Part shown: one piece after another, positions 6,976 through 15,783 of the stretch
How positions within the stretch are numbered: the first letter of the stretch is position 1
Layout: every line of letters starts with the position of its first letter
Source of the DNA: CAXBNV01 sp963977185
Lineage (GTDB): Bacteria; Pseudomonadota; Gammaproteobacteria; JAGOUU01
Reading direction: 5' to 3'
Assembly: GCA_963977185.1 (NCBI GenBank)
Contig: CAXBNV010000036.1
Location: 1-16,108, forward strand
DNA: 16,108 bases
Made by a program: the position numbers and the translations under genes
The notes under the pieces: model-generated
Seen by the model: the letters and a program-made list of their open reading frames with translations, nothing else
Databases searched by the model: none
What the model was told of the DNA's origin: nothing

Positions 6976-7842
6976 ATGCAAGATAAAATATTAAACGGCA
7001 AACAATTAAGTGTTGAAATACTAGACAATTTAAAGCCTAAAATAAAATTATTAAAACAAAATTATAATATAGTACCAGGTCTTGCGGTTATACTAGTTGG
7101 CTGCGATCCAGCATCACAAATATATGTTCAAAGAAAACATGAAGCCTGTTTAAATAATAATATTGAATCTAAAATATTTAAGTTTGATAATAATATTACA
7201 GAACAAGAGCTAATAGATTTAATTAAAACTTTAAATATTGACTCTAATATCCATGGTATTTTGGTTCAGTTACCTCTACCTTCTCATATAAATCAATTAA
7301 AAATTATTGAAACTATCTCACCATATAAAGATATTGATGGTTTTCATCCATATAACATGGGTAGACTTGCTATAAAAAAACCACTTATAAGGCCTTGCAC
7401 ACCCAAAGGAATCATTAGACTATTAAAGCATTATAATATAAATTTAAGCACTAAACATGCGGTTATTATAGGCGCATCAAATATAGTTGGTCGCCCTTTA
7501 GCTTTAGAATTTTTAATGCAAGGTGCAACAACAACCGTATGCCATAAATCTACAGATAAAAAAGATTTAGAATTATGCTGCAAAAATGCTGATATTTTAT
7601 GCACAGCAACTGGTGTTATAGATATTATTCCTACAGAATGGATAAAACCAGATAGTATAGTAATAGACATAGGCATTAATAGACTAGAAAATGGTAAAAT
7701 TCGCGGCGATATTAATTTTGATAAAGCCTTACCAATAGTAAAATACATTACTCCAGTTCCTGGAGGAATTGGACCCATGACAGTTGCCATGTTACTTGAG
7801 AATACTTATGAATCTGCTGTTAATGGGTTATTAATTAATTAA
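6976..7842 (+). CDS. folD: Bifunctional methylenetetrahydrofolate dehydrogenase / methenyl-THF cyclohydrolase FolD
   Basis: FolD interconverts 5,10-methylene-THF, 5,10-methenyl-THF and 10-formyl-THF with NADP, supplying one-carbon units for purine and formyl-methionine synthesis in the cytosol. The 288-residue length equals that of E. coli FolD. Catalytic Y50, K54, Q98 and D121 fall at the E. coli positions, within SQIYVQRK, GILVQLPLP and DIDGFHPYN. The cofactor motif IGASNIVGRP (165-174) and the ending motif PVPGGIGPMTVAMLLENT are intact. I place the start at ATG 6976 because the upstream GTG at 6928 would add 16 residues with no family counterpart. No clear Shine-Dalgarno is seen. The gene is alone on its strand here and its stop overlaps the convergent RHS gene by 8 bp. 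Confidence 0.97.
   Translation: MQDKILNGKQLSVEILDNLKPKIKLLKQNYNIVPGLAVILVGCDPASQIYVQRKHEACLNNNIESKIFKFDNNITEQELIDLIKTLNIDSNIHGILVQLPLPSHINQLKIIETISPYKDIDGFHPYNMGRLAIKKPLIRPCTPKGIIRLLKHYNINLSTKHAVIIGASNIVGRPLALEFLMQGATTTVCHKSTDKKDLELCCKNADILCTATGVIDIIPTEWIKPDSIVIDIGINRLENGKIRGDINFDKALPIVKYITPVPGGIGPMTVAMLLENTYESAVNGLLIN
7835..7842. other. Convergent stop-codon overlap in palindrome TTAATTAA
   Basis: folD ends with TAA at 7840-7842 and the opposing RHS gene ends with TAA at 7835-7837 on the other strand. The shared 8 bp are a perfect palindrome that gives each gene an Asn codon and a TAA. No space exists between the genes for a separate terminator. Confidence 0.9.
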
Positions 7843-10800
7843 GTTTTGGACTTATATAATTATAACGATTAAAATTTACTAAATCATTAGAGATAATATT
7901 TATTGGCTCAGGACTAATAAAACGCCCTATTTCTGAATTATAATACCTTGTATTAAAATTATATAAACCAGAATTATCATCTTTATCCTTTCCAGTAAAA
8001 GACAGATAAGATGCTCTATTATTTGTATCTGATACATTAATTTCTTGTCCAAAAGGAGTATACAAATTGCACCAAAGCATATTTCCCGTCTCATCACTTG
8101 CAGCAATTATAGAGTTTAAAATATCACTATGATAATAAATAACTTTATCGATTTTTTTATTATTTAAATTTTTTGTACTTTTTGAAACTAATAAATTACC
8201 AAAGTAAAAATATTCACTATATTCATTATCTGTAATTTCTAATAATTTTTGCCCAGATTTATTATAAACAAATGTAAATTTGTTATTTGATACTTTATTT
8301 CCATTAGCATCATAATCATATTTTTTACCATCAATGTATGTTAATTGATCTTTTGCATTAAAATGATAACTATGAAAATTATCACTTAAAATTCGTCCTG
8401 CATTGTCATATTTAAATAATTTATAATTATTTGAGTTAATTTCTAATAGTCGATTATTTTTATCATATTTATAAACAGAGTTATTTATAGTATTTATAAT
8501 AATATTATCATACTCATCATATTCAATATTGCCACCAATACCACCTAACCATGATACAGCTGTTAATCTATCAGCACTATCATAAAATAAATTCATATTT
8601 GGTCCATCAAATGTATTAATTTTAGTAATATTATTTGAATAATCATAACTATAATTTATATTAAAACTATTATTACTTGCTTGATAAGTATACTGTGCTG
8701 GCAATAACCTTGAGTTAATTAATTTATTAAAGTTAACACCATTACCATAAGTAAAAGATAGAACATCTCCATTAGGATTATAATTAATATTATTTATAAA
8801 TCTACCAACTTGTGTGCTCTGCCCAAGAACATTAGAATTATAATTTACTGTTTCTAAACTTGGATAAACAATACTATCTAATATATTTAATGCATTATAT
8901 TTATATTCAAAGTTATAACTATTTTTTTTGTAATTAAATTGAGCTGTAACTAGATTATTATTTTCATCATAACTATATAACCATTCATTCTCAGATGTTT
9001 TAGCTATAACTATATTACCATTGGCATCATAACTATAATGATCAGAAGGAGTTGCGTGGCTGTAGTGAGATTTTATTAATCTGTTTTTACTGTCATAATG
9101 ATTAATAATCATATCCCCGCTACTATTAATTCTCTGAGTTAAATTTCCATTGTCATCTTTTTCATATGAAGTAACTCCTGTTTCAGGATCTGTGTATTCA
9201 ATTAAAAATCTCCTTGAGTCATACTTGAATTTTTTTAAGATATCAGATTTTTTTATGCTATTAATAATACCATCCGTTGATCTATTAATATAAGTATTAA
9301 CATTATTAGCATTAATAATTTTAATTGGGCTCTTATAAGCAGGAGCACCATAAGATTGGTAATAAATAATTTCTTTACTTCCTTTAGGATTAATATGCTC
9401 AATCCCATTATTACTTAAATAATTATATTGATAATTTAGTTTCTCATTATCAAATACTACCAACTTACTTTTAACTCTACCTATAACATCATAGTTTTTA
9501 TAAATGCCATTATTTAAATTATTAAAATAATTATTTGATTTAAATATCTTTTGCCCTAATAAATCATATTGGTAAACTACTTTAGTTAATAACTTATCCT
9601 TATCAAATTGAGCCTTAGAAATAACATTGCTATAAATATCTTTTTCTATTATTTCTTTATAATTAGCTTTTTCGGTAATTACTTTATTTTTAATATATGA
9701 TACTTTTGTTATAGCTCCTTTAGATGGAATAATATTAAAAACTCTGTCTAAATTATCATAACTATATTTTAATATATTACCGTTAGGATCCGTATGTGAG
9801 ATTATATTTCCATTATTATCTATATCATTTTGTTCAAAAGTTTTATCACTATATGTTATTAATTTAGCTTTACCCCTATAATAATTATCATAATTTGTAA
9901 TATTACCATTAGGATCAATAATACTAGATAAATTACCATCATTATGATACCCATATTTAGTAATAATATTATTATGATTTTCCTCTAATAATTGTCCTAA
10001 ATGATTATAGCTATAACTAGTCACATTATCCTGATCCTGCTTATTTATTGCTAAATTAAGAATATAACTTTTGGCATTATCAATATCAACATAATTAATT
10101 TTAGTATTTTTTTCACCACTAGGACCTTGTTCATTGATATTATTTGCTCGACCTAAATAGTCATGATTCAAATAATGTTTTATATAATTAGTCTTATCTT
10201 TATTAATAATTTTCTTTATTAATATAGGTCTATTATACTTATCATCATGTCTTTGGTTATCATAGTATAACTTATTATTAGATATAAACTGTTTATCCCA
10301 AATATAATTAATTTTTTCAATACAATAATCTTTTTTTATTATTTCTTTCTCACAGGTTTTATGTGACATTAACAAACCATGACTCCAAATAGGACCGTAA
10401 TATTTTTTATTTTCTCCTAAATCTAACCCATCTTTGCTTGTCGCATGAACATATACTTTATTATTCAAAGCTGATTCAATAATACTTTTAGTGCAAACTA
10501 ATTGTTGATTATTATCACATATAGATATATCTAAATTAAAATCATAATGCCAATCACCTTTTAAATTTCCTGCTGCATCATAATATGATTTATGCTGTAG
10601 TTGTTCAAAATCTTCTTCTGTTTCATGATATCTGTAATCGTATTTTATAATATTATCATTAGGATCTTTTACTTGTGTTATTAATTTTCCTTTACGTGTT
10701 ACTTGATTATAATCATATTCCCAAGTACTGCCATCAGGTCTTATCACTTTTTTTAACAAAGGTATTCTTGCTTCACGATGTTTGAGCCAAGATGGTTTAT

Positions 10801-11668
10801 ATGAATAATGCCAAATTTTATTATTTGAAACTATACTATCTAATACAATAAAATTATCTTTTGATTTTTTATCTTTTAAATCTGTATAATTAAATTCAAC
10901 ATATCGTCCATCATTTGCATTGATGCTTTTTAAATAATTATGATTTTTATGTCGATTGTTTTTAGGTGATATATTTGCATAATTATATTTAATCCAATTA
11001 CCATAAAGATCTTGAATTTTAGTTAATCTTGCAGATAACAAATATTCCTGGGTATCTATATCAACGGAAAAAATATATTTTTTCCCAGTAGGACTTAAAA
11101 CTTCCATTTCTTGTGAATTATAAGGATAATTAATGATCCAATTATCTTGAGATTTAAATTTTTCTGGCCAATAAATATATTTAAAATCTTTTTTCTTATA
11201 ACTACCATTATAACTTATAACATTAAAAACCTTAGTGCTTCCATCAATAAACTGTAATGTTGCAGATAAAGGCAAAAAACCAAAACTACTTTTTGATTTA
11301 ATATAGTCTGCCGATATAAATATTTTCATTGTATTCATATTCCATCCAAAACCTGAGCTCCAAGTTGGAATATAATCATCATTTAATCTTGAACCTGTAT
11401 AAGAATGAACTATATCTAGATCTAAACCATTACTACCTGGAATATGAATATCAGTTCTAGATAATTTTAAATAGCCTTTAAAAGTATCTATTTCTTCTAT
11501 AATTCCAATTTCTTTTGAACTATTAAGGTCAAAGCTATGACTATCAAAAACACTAGCTCCTTGTTCTAAAGATAATTTAGCTTTGCTTTTTGCATGAAGA
11601 TTTAAAAAAGCAAAATTAATAAAAAAAACAAATAAAAAGATACCATGTTTTTTTTTGAAACTTATCAT
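7835..11668 (-). CDS. Exported RHS/YD-repeat protein lacking a C-terminal toxin domain
   Basis: RHS proteins form large beta-cage shells from YD repeats and often enclose a toxin. Here residues 1-26 are a signal peptide (basic start, hydrophobic core, LHA before the likely cleavage), so Sec export is predicted rather than type VI delivery; no PAAR domain is present. Residues 40-130 match the usual N-terminal pre-repeat region (GLDLDIVHSYTGSR, SSGFGWNMN). YD repeats run roughly from 450 to 1140, with clear units such as DPNGNI, YDANGNIV, YDENNNLV and YDKNNRLLEI. The core-terminal signature occupies about 1165-1255: HSDILNSIIAASDETGN, YTPFGQE, FTGKDKDDNSGLYNFNTRYY and GRFISPEP. The protein then ends after only 22 more residues (FNRYNYISPKLN), where family members normally continue into a DPxG site and a variable toxin. 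The toxin tip and its cleavage motif are thus missing. A likely promoter lies just upstream. No immunity gene is adjacent. Confidence 0.9.
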   Translation of the reverse strand: MISFKKKHGIFLFVFFINFAFLNLHAKSKAKLSLEQGASVFDSHSFDLNSSKEIGIIEEIDTFKGYLKLSRTDIHIPGSNGLDLDIVHSYTGSRLNDDYIPTWSSGFGWNMNTMKIFISADYIKSKSSFGFLPLSATLQFIDGSTKVFNVISYNGSYKKKDFKYIYWPEKFKSQDNWIINYPYNSQEMEVLSPTGKKYIFSVDIDTQEYLLSARLTKIQDLYGNWIKYNYANISPKNNRHKNHNYLKSINANDGRYVEFNYTDLKDKKSKDNFIVLDSIVSNNKIWHYSYKPSWLKHREARIPLLKKVIRPDGSTWEYDYNQVTRKGKLITQVKDPNDNIIKYDYRYHETEEDFEQLQHKSYYDAAGNLKGDWHYDFNLDISICDNNQQLVCTKSIIESALNNKVYVHATSKDGLDLGENKKYYGPIWSHGLLMSHKTCEKEIIKKDYCIEKINYIWDKQFISNNKLYYDNQRHDDKYNRPILIKKIINKDKTNYIKHYLNHDYLGRANNINEQGPSGEKNTKINYVDIDNAKSYILNLAINKQDQDNVTSYSYNHLGQLLEENHNNIITKYGYHNDGNLSSIIDPNGNITNYDNYYRGKAKLITYSDKTFEQNDIDNNGNIISHTDPNGNILKYSYDNLDRVFNIIPSKGAITKVSYIKNKVITEKANYKEIIEKDIYSNVISKAQFDKDKLLTKVVYQYDLLGQKIFKSNNYFNNLNNGIYKNYDVIGRVKSKLVVFDNEKLNYQYNYLSNNGIEHINPKGSKEIIYYQSYGAPAYKSPIKIINANNVNTYINRSTDGIINSIKKSDILKKFKYDSRRFLIEYTDPETGVTSYEKDDNGNLTQRINSSGDMIINHYDSKNRLIKSHYSHATPSDHYSYDANGNIVIAKTSENEWLYSYDENNNLVTAQFNYKKNSYNFEYKYNALNILDSIVYPSLETVNYNSNVLGQSTQVGRFINNINYNPNGDVLSFTYGNGVNFNKLINSRLLPAQYTYQASNNSFNINYSYDYSNNITKINTFDGPNMNLFYDSADRLTAVSWLGGIGGNIEYDEYDNIIINTINNSVYKYDKNNRLLEINSNNYKLFKYDNAGRILSDNFHSYHFNAKDQLTYIDGKKYDYDANGNKVSNNKFTFVYNKSGQKLLEITDNEYSEYFYFGNLLVSKSTKNLNNKKIDKVIYYHSDILNSIIAASDETGNMLWCNLYTPFGQEINVSDTNNRASYLSFTGKDKDDNSGLYNFNTRYYNSEIGRFISPEPINIISNDLVNFNRYNYISPKLN

Positions 11669-11721
11669 AAATATATAGAATCCATCACTTTATTATTTTT
11701 ATTATTATATTGAAGCGATAT

Positions 11722-11749
11722 ATACTATATAAAATCTAAAACATGTCAA
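11722..11749 (-). promoter_or_regulatory. Putative sigma-70 promoter of the RHS gene
   Basis: On the minus strand a perfect -35 TTGACA (11744-11749) is followed after 16 bp by TAGTAT (11722-11727), a 4/6 match to the -10 consensus. A second -10-like TATAAT lies at 11704-11709. The element sits between the astB stop and the RHS start, about 55 bp before the RHS ATG, so the RHS gene is probably transcribed on its own and not only by read-through from ast. Confidence 0.5.
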
Positions 11750-11757
11750 TATGAAAT

Positions 11758-13128
11758 TTAATTTTGAAAGCTATATATTTTTCCTAGTTTTAAAATATCA
11801 GTTAATTTATCTAATGCCATATAAGATTCTTCAATTAATTTGGGATCACATAAATCATCTGTTGATAATCTATCTCTATAATGTTTTTCAATCCATGATT
11901 TTAATTCTGTATACAGTTTAGTATTAAACATAACTCCTTGGTGTATAGACTTAAGCTCAGAAACGCTTAAAAGAACTCTAAGCCTTAAACAAGCAGGACC
12001 TCCACCATTTTTCATACTTTGGTGACAATTAACATAATGCAGCTCCGTAACGGGGTTATCTTCACTGATGATTCTATCTATAACTTTTTTTGCATCTTTA
12101 ATTTCTGTACATTCTTCAGGCGCGATAAGAGCCATTTCATGTTTTGAATCTTTATTAGAACTTGCACTACCTTTTTTATTTAAAGTAACTATTTGACTAT
12201 TAAATAAATAAGATTTTATAGCATCACCTAAAGATAATTCTTTATCAGAAATACCAAGCAAATGTAAATTAAAATTTTCACATGCTTTTTTTATACTAGA
12301 AATACTTGCACCTTCATCTAAATAAGCTTGCTCATGATATAAGAATACATTCTCATTACCAACTGAAACAACATCATTATGAAATGCGCCAAGATCAATA
12401 GCTTTAGGATTTTGCTGTAATAATAAAGTATATTTAGGATCTAAATTATGTTTACGTATGATAGATTGAGACGCTTCACAAGTTTGTCTTGCAGGGTATT
12501 TTTCAGGTTTAGCACCTAAATGCCAGGCCTTTTGTCCATAAACAAAAATCTCAACTCCCTTTGTATTATGATTTTTACATAATCTTACATGATTAGCAGC
12601 ACCTTCATCACCAAGTGTTGGAACATTTGGCAAGGCTCTATGCATTACAAAATAATTAGGATCAGCAAAAACTTTACTTAATACTAAAGATGAAAACTGT
12701 GTTTCAATAAGGCGATGTAAATTACTACATAAATTAGCAGGTGTAATATGAACCCGTTCATCTAAGCAATCAAGGCTAGGAGATATAGTTGCTATATTAG
12801 CAGCCCACATACTTGATGCAGAATAGCTTGCGGAAAAAATTTCTGGAGCTTCTTGATATGCTTTATGCAAAATATCTTCTATTTTACCTTTAAACCCTAA
12901 ACTGTTTAATAAGCTAAATGATGGTCTTTCTTGTGGTGGTAAAACAGCTTGTTTAACCCCTAAATCATGCAGCAATCTCATCTTTTCTAAACCTTGCAAC
13001 GCTGCAGCTTTTGGATTTGAAATTACTTTCGCATTTTTTTCTGAAGCAACATTACCAAAAGCAAGACCAGCATAATTATGAGTAGGTCCGACCAACCCAT
13101 CAAAATTGACCTCATGAAATTTTGTCAT
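11758..13128 (-). CDS. astB: N-succinylarginine dihydrolase
   Basis: AstB is the second step of the arginine succinyltransferase pathway and hydrolyses N2-succinylarginine to N2-succinylornithine with release of ammonia and CO2. At 456 residues it is close to the usual length of about 447. The N-terminal family signature EVNFDGLVGPTHNYAGLAFGN is present. The catalytic triad of the amidinotransferase fold is visible as E175 (GDEGAANH), H250 (LGAFHNDVV) and C380 (NGGGPACLRLRV), with the family Asn at 374 keeping its spacing to the cysteine. It lies 67 bp downstream of astD on the same strand. The Shine-Dalgarno is weak: AGGA sits 11 nt before ATG. No frameshift or missing residue is seen. Confidence 0.97.
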   Translation of the reverse strand: MTKFHEVNFDGLVGPTHNYAGLAFGNVASEKNAKVISNPKAAALQGLEKMRLLHDLGVKQAVLPPQERPSFSLLNSLGFKGKIEDILHKAYQEAPEIFSASYSASSMWAANIATISPSLDCLDERVHITPANLCSNLHRLIETQFSSLVLSKVFADPNYFVMHRALPNVPTLGDEGAANHVRLCKNHNTKGVEIFVYGQKAWHLGAKPEKYPARQTCEASQSIIRKHNLDPKYTLLLQQNPKAIDLGAFHNDVVSVGNENVFLYHEQAYLDEGASISSIKKACENFNLHLLGISDKELSLGDAIKSYLFNSQIVTLNKKGSASSNKDSKHEMALIAPEECTEIKDAKKVIDRIISEDNPVTELHYVNCHQSMKNGGGPACLRLRVLLSVSELKSIHQGVMFNTKLYTELKSWIEKHYRDRLSTDDLCDPKLIEESYMALDKLTDILKLGKIYSFQN

Positions 13129-13195
13129 ATATTTGTATATATCCTATATAATCTTAATTTAATGCATATCCTGCAAACAAAAAAGGCATAATAAC

Positions 13196-14677
13196 TTAAA
13201 AATTAACCCCTGGCATAAGAATATCTGGCAATAAATTTTCAGACATCATTGATGCAACAGGATATGCGCAATAATCTGCAGCATAATATGCACTTGGTCT
13301 ATGATTACCACTTAACCCTACACCCCCAAAAGGCATAGAAGAGCTGGCTCCTGTTGTTGGTCTATTCCAATTAACAATACCAGCCTTAATTTCAAACAAA
13401 AATTTATCAAATTCTAATTTATTATCAGATATTAATCCTGCTGATAACCCATAATTAGTATTATTTGCTAAATTTAAAGCTTCCTCAAAATTAGTATAAC
13501 GGCTAATAGATAATAATGGTCCAAAGTGCTCTTTATCTAATTCATTAGTATTTTTTATATTTGAAATATCTACTATACCTGGAGATAACAATGCGGAATC
13601 TTCCTTCATTATTTTCATACTTAATAAATCATCACCACCACTATTAATCAACTTTTGATAATAACTTGATAACTGCTGTGCTGAACTTTTAGATATCACA
13701 GTACCCATAAAAATATTATTATCTTTTATCGGAGAGCCTATTCTTATATTTTTTGATGTTTTAATTAATAAATCTACAAACTCATCTCCAAAATTATTTT
13801 GAGGAACTAAAAGTCTTCTTGCGCAGGTACATCTTTGTCCTGAGCTAATAAAAGCAGATATTATAGTGTTATAAACTCCTGCTTTAAGATTTTTTATATT
13901 TGAAACTATTAAAGGATTATTACCACCCATTTCTAAAGCTAGCATTTTATCTAATTTATTTACTAGATTTTTTCTTATATTCAATCCGGTATTATAACTA
14001 CCGGTAAATAATACTCCGTTAATATCTTTATGCGAGACTAACATTTCTCCTGTATCTTTTGAGCCTTGAACTAAATTTAAAACTCCTTTAGGCAAACCAG
14101 CGTCAATCCATAATTTAACTAATAATTCGCCACAAAAAGGAGTGAGTTCACTTGGTTTAAATACGATGGTATTTCCAGCCAACAATGCTGGTATAATATG
14201 ACCGTTTGGCAAATGGCCTGGAAAATTAAATGGACCAAATACCGCTAAAACTCCATGTGGCTTATGAATTAACTTAGAACTTATATCACCTTGGGTTTCT
14301 TTAATTCCTGTTCGTTCATTATATGCAGTAACAGATATATCATATTTAGCAATCATTGCATCAACTTCTGTTTTAGACTCCCAAATAGGTTTACCTACTT
14401 CCATTGCTAAAGCATTAGCAAATAACTCCTTGTTTTCTTTTAATATATTTATAAATTTTTTTATAAAATTTTGTCTTTTTGATAAATCTAATATTGCCCA
14501 ACTTTTAAAACTATTTCTTGCTGCGTAAATTGCAAGATTAACATCTTCTAAATTAGCAGCATAACCTTCCCATATTACATTATTATCATATGGATTAGTT
14601 GACTCAAAAATATCATTACTATTACTAACCCATTCATTATTAATTAAATTTTTTCCAATATAATTATTATTTTCCAT
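13196..14677 (-). CDS. astD: N-succinylglutamate 5-semialdehyde dehydrogenase
   Basis: AstD oxidises N-succinylglutamate semialdehyde to N-succinylglutamate with NAD, the fourth step of the pathway. The 493 residues show the complete aldehyde dehydrogenase fold. The cofactor-side motifs are FGPFNFPGHLPNGH (147-160), FKPSE with K174 and FTGSYNTG. The catalytic glutamate is E249 in ALEMGGNNP and the nucleophile is C283 in SSGQRCTCARRLL. The CTCARR and NFPGHLPNGH signatures are specific for AstD within the superfamily, from memory. The start lies only 4 bp after the astA stop, so the two genes are probably translationally coupled. The gene looks complete and functional. Confidence 0.96.
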   Translation of the reverse strand: MENNNYIGKNLINNEWVSNSNDIFESTNPYDNNVIWEGYAANLEDVNLAIYAARNSFKSWAILDLSKRQNFIKKFINILKENKELFANALAMEVGKPIWESKTEVDAMIAKYDISVTAYNERTGIKETQGDISSKLIHKPHGVLAVFGPFNFPGHLPNGHIIPALLAGNTIVFKPSELTPFCGELLVKLWIDAGLPKGVLNLVQGSKDTGEMLVSHKDINGVLFTGSYNTGLNIRKNLVNKLDKMLALEMGGNNPLIVSNIKNLKAGVYNTIISAFISSGQRCTCARRLLVPQNNFGDEFVDLLIKTSKNIRIGSPIKDNNIFMGTVISKSSAQQLSSYYQKLINSGGDDLLSMKIMKEDSALLSPGIVDISNIKNTNELDKEHFGPLLSISRYTNFEEALNLANNTNYGLSAGLISDNKLEFDKFLFEIKAGIVNWNRPTTGASSSMPFGGVGLSGNHRPSAYYAADYCAYPVASMMSENLLPDILMPGVNF

Positions 14678-14681
14678 AACT

Positions 14682-15710
14682 TTATAGCTCTACTGTTTTA
14701 ATAAGATCACCTGTCTTTACTTCAAGAGCCATTGCTACTTTATCTGAAATATTAACACTATTTTTATTATTTAATATGACATTTGAAACACAGGCTCGAA
14801 AGTTTTTTATACTTTCATTACTAATTAAATAATATTTAATATTATTATTAAAATTTTTATTTTCATCCAAAACTTTATCACTAGCCACAATATTATTAAC
14901 TTTATAAATTTTAATATTTTTCACAGTAGTTAAATTATCAATTTCACCTTCAATTACTGGTCCTGCATCAATTAAATCTATATAATTATTAAATATAAAA
15001 CCTTCTTGTTTTAATAAAAATACAGCAGCTTTTGTTTCATCATGAACTGCACCTATGTTATTTTTTATCTCATCTGGAATATTTTTGAAGCTAATGGATT
15101 TTTTACCAATTAAATCTATGATTTTTTGTTTATTGCCGGTTCTTCTTAAGCTAATAGCTTCTGCAACCGTTAAATTTAACTTATCTTTAAAAAAATAATC
15201 CCAAAAAGGACTTTCATTTTCTTTAACAAACAATCCTCGCATTTCAGCAATAATTTGTTTATTCTTAAAAACTTTATTTTCAGATAAAAAAATTAATCTT
15301 GCTCTTGATAATAATTTTCCATTATTATTAATTCTATAATCAGGATCTAAAAATAAACTACATAACTCTGATGTACCATGATAATGGGAAGTTAATGTTA
15401 ATAAAAAATTATTGAAATCTACGTGTAAATAATAAGCTGGCTCATCATCCGTTCCAACACTAATAATACCCGAGCAGCCTATAACTTTATTATTAGACAA
15501 ATTTTCTAATACAAATAAAAATAAACAATCTTTCTTTAAAGAGATATTACCTTTAAAGCTTTCAATGCTCTTTTTTATCTTTTCTAAAAGTAACTCTTTC
15601 TGTTTTGGTAAAGATGTTAAACCTATACCTGTTTTGTTTGATAGGGAAAATAAATCATCGATATCTGTTAATCTAATTGGGCGAAAAACGGCTAGTTCCC
15701 TATAATTCAT
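14682..15710 (-). CDS. astA: Arginine N-succinyltransferase
   Basis: AstA transfers succinyl from succinyl-CoA to the alpha-amino group of arginine, committing it to the ammonia-producing AST pathway. The 342-residue protein has the family N-terminus (RPIRLTDIDDLFSLS, GIGLTSLP at 29-35), the central signature SELCSLFLDPDYR (114-126) with AEMRG and SPFWDYF, the VHDETKAA histidine region (H223), the NNYIDLIDAGPVIEGEID segment (241-258) and the ending GDLIKTVEL that matches GDxVRxVxL in relatives. A GGA sits about 9 nt before ATG 15710. It heads the astA-astD-astB cluster and is divergent from trmL across 73 bp. Some aligned regions are shortened compared with E. coli but no motif is lost. Confidence 0.95.
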   Translation of the reverse strand: MNYRELAVFRPIRLTDIDDLFSLSNKTGIGLTSLPKQKELLLEKIKKSIESFKGNISLKKDCLFLFVLENLSNNKVIGCSGIISVGTDDEPAYYLHVDFNNFLLTLTSHYHGTSELCSLFLDPDYRINNNGKLLSRARLIFLSENKVFKNKQIIAEMRGLFVKENESPFWDYFFKDKLNLTVAEAISLRRTGNKQKIIDLIGKKSISFKNIPDEIKNNIGAVHDETKAAVFLLKQEGFIFNNYIDLIDAGPVIEGEIDNLTTVKNIKIYKVNNIVASDKVLDENKNFNNNIKYYLISNESIKNFRACVSNVILNNKNSVNISDKVAMALEVKTGDLIKTVEL

Positions 15711-15783
15711 AAATAAAATCCATTTATTTTTAAATAACTTTACGATATAATTACTATTTTTATAATAATATAACTTTAATCAT
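15711..15783. promoter_or_regulatory. Divergent promoter region between astA and trmL
   Basis: This 73-bp spacer is almost pure A+T. On the + strand two TATAAT boxes occur (15746-15751 and 15761-15766), the first about 32 bp before the trmL ATG. No good -35 hexamer is seen for either. On the - strand TATTAT-type boxes face astA. Both genes must be expressed from here, but exact start sites cannot be set by reading. No ArgR box or other operator is obvious. Confidence 0.4.

Noticed and set aside
7431..7790. 119-aa minus-strand frame as the missing RHS toxin tip or immunity protein
   Set aside because: It is antisense to highly conserved folD sequence (the PVPGGIGPMT region read backwards) and has no start signal or independent support.
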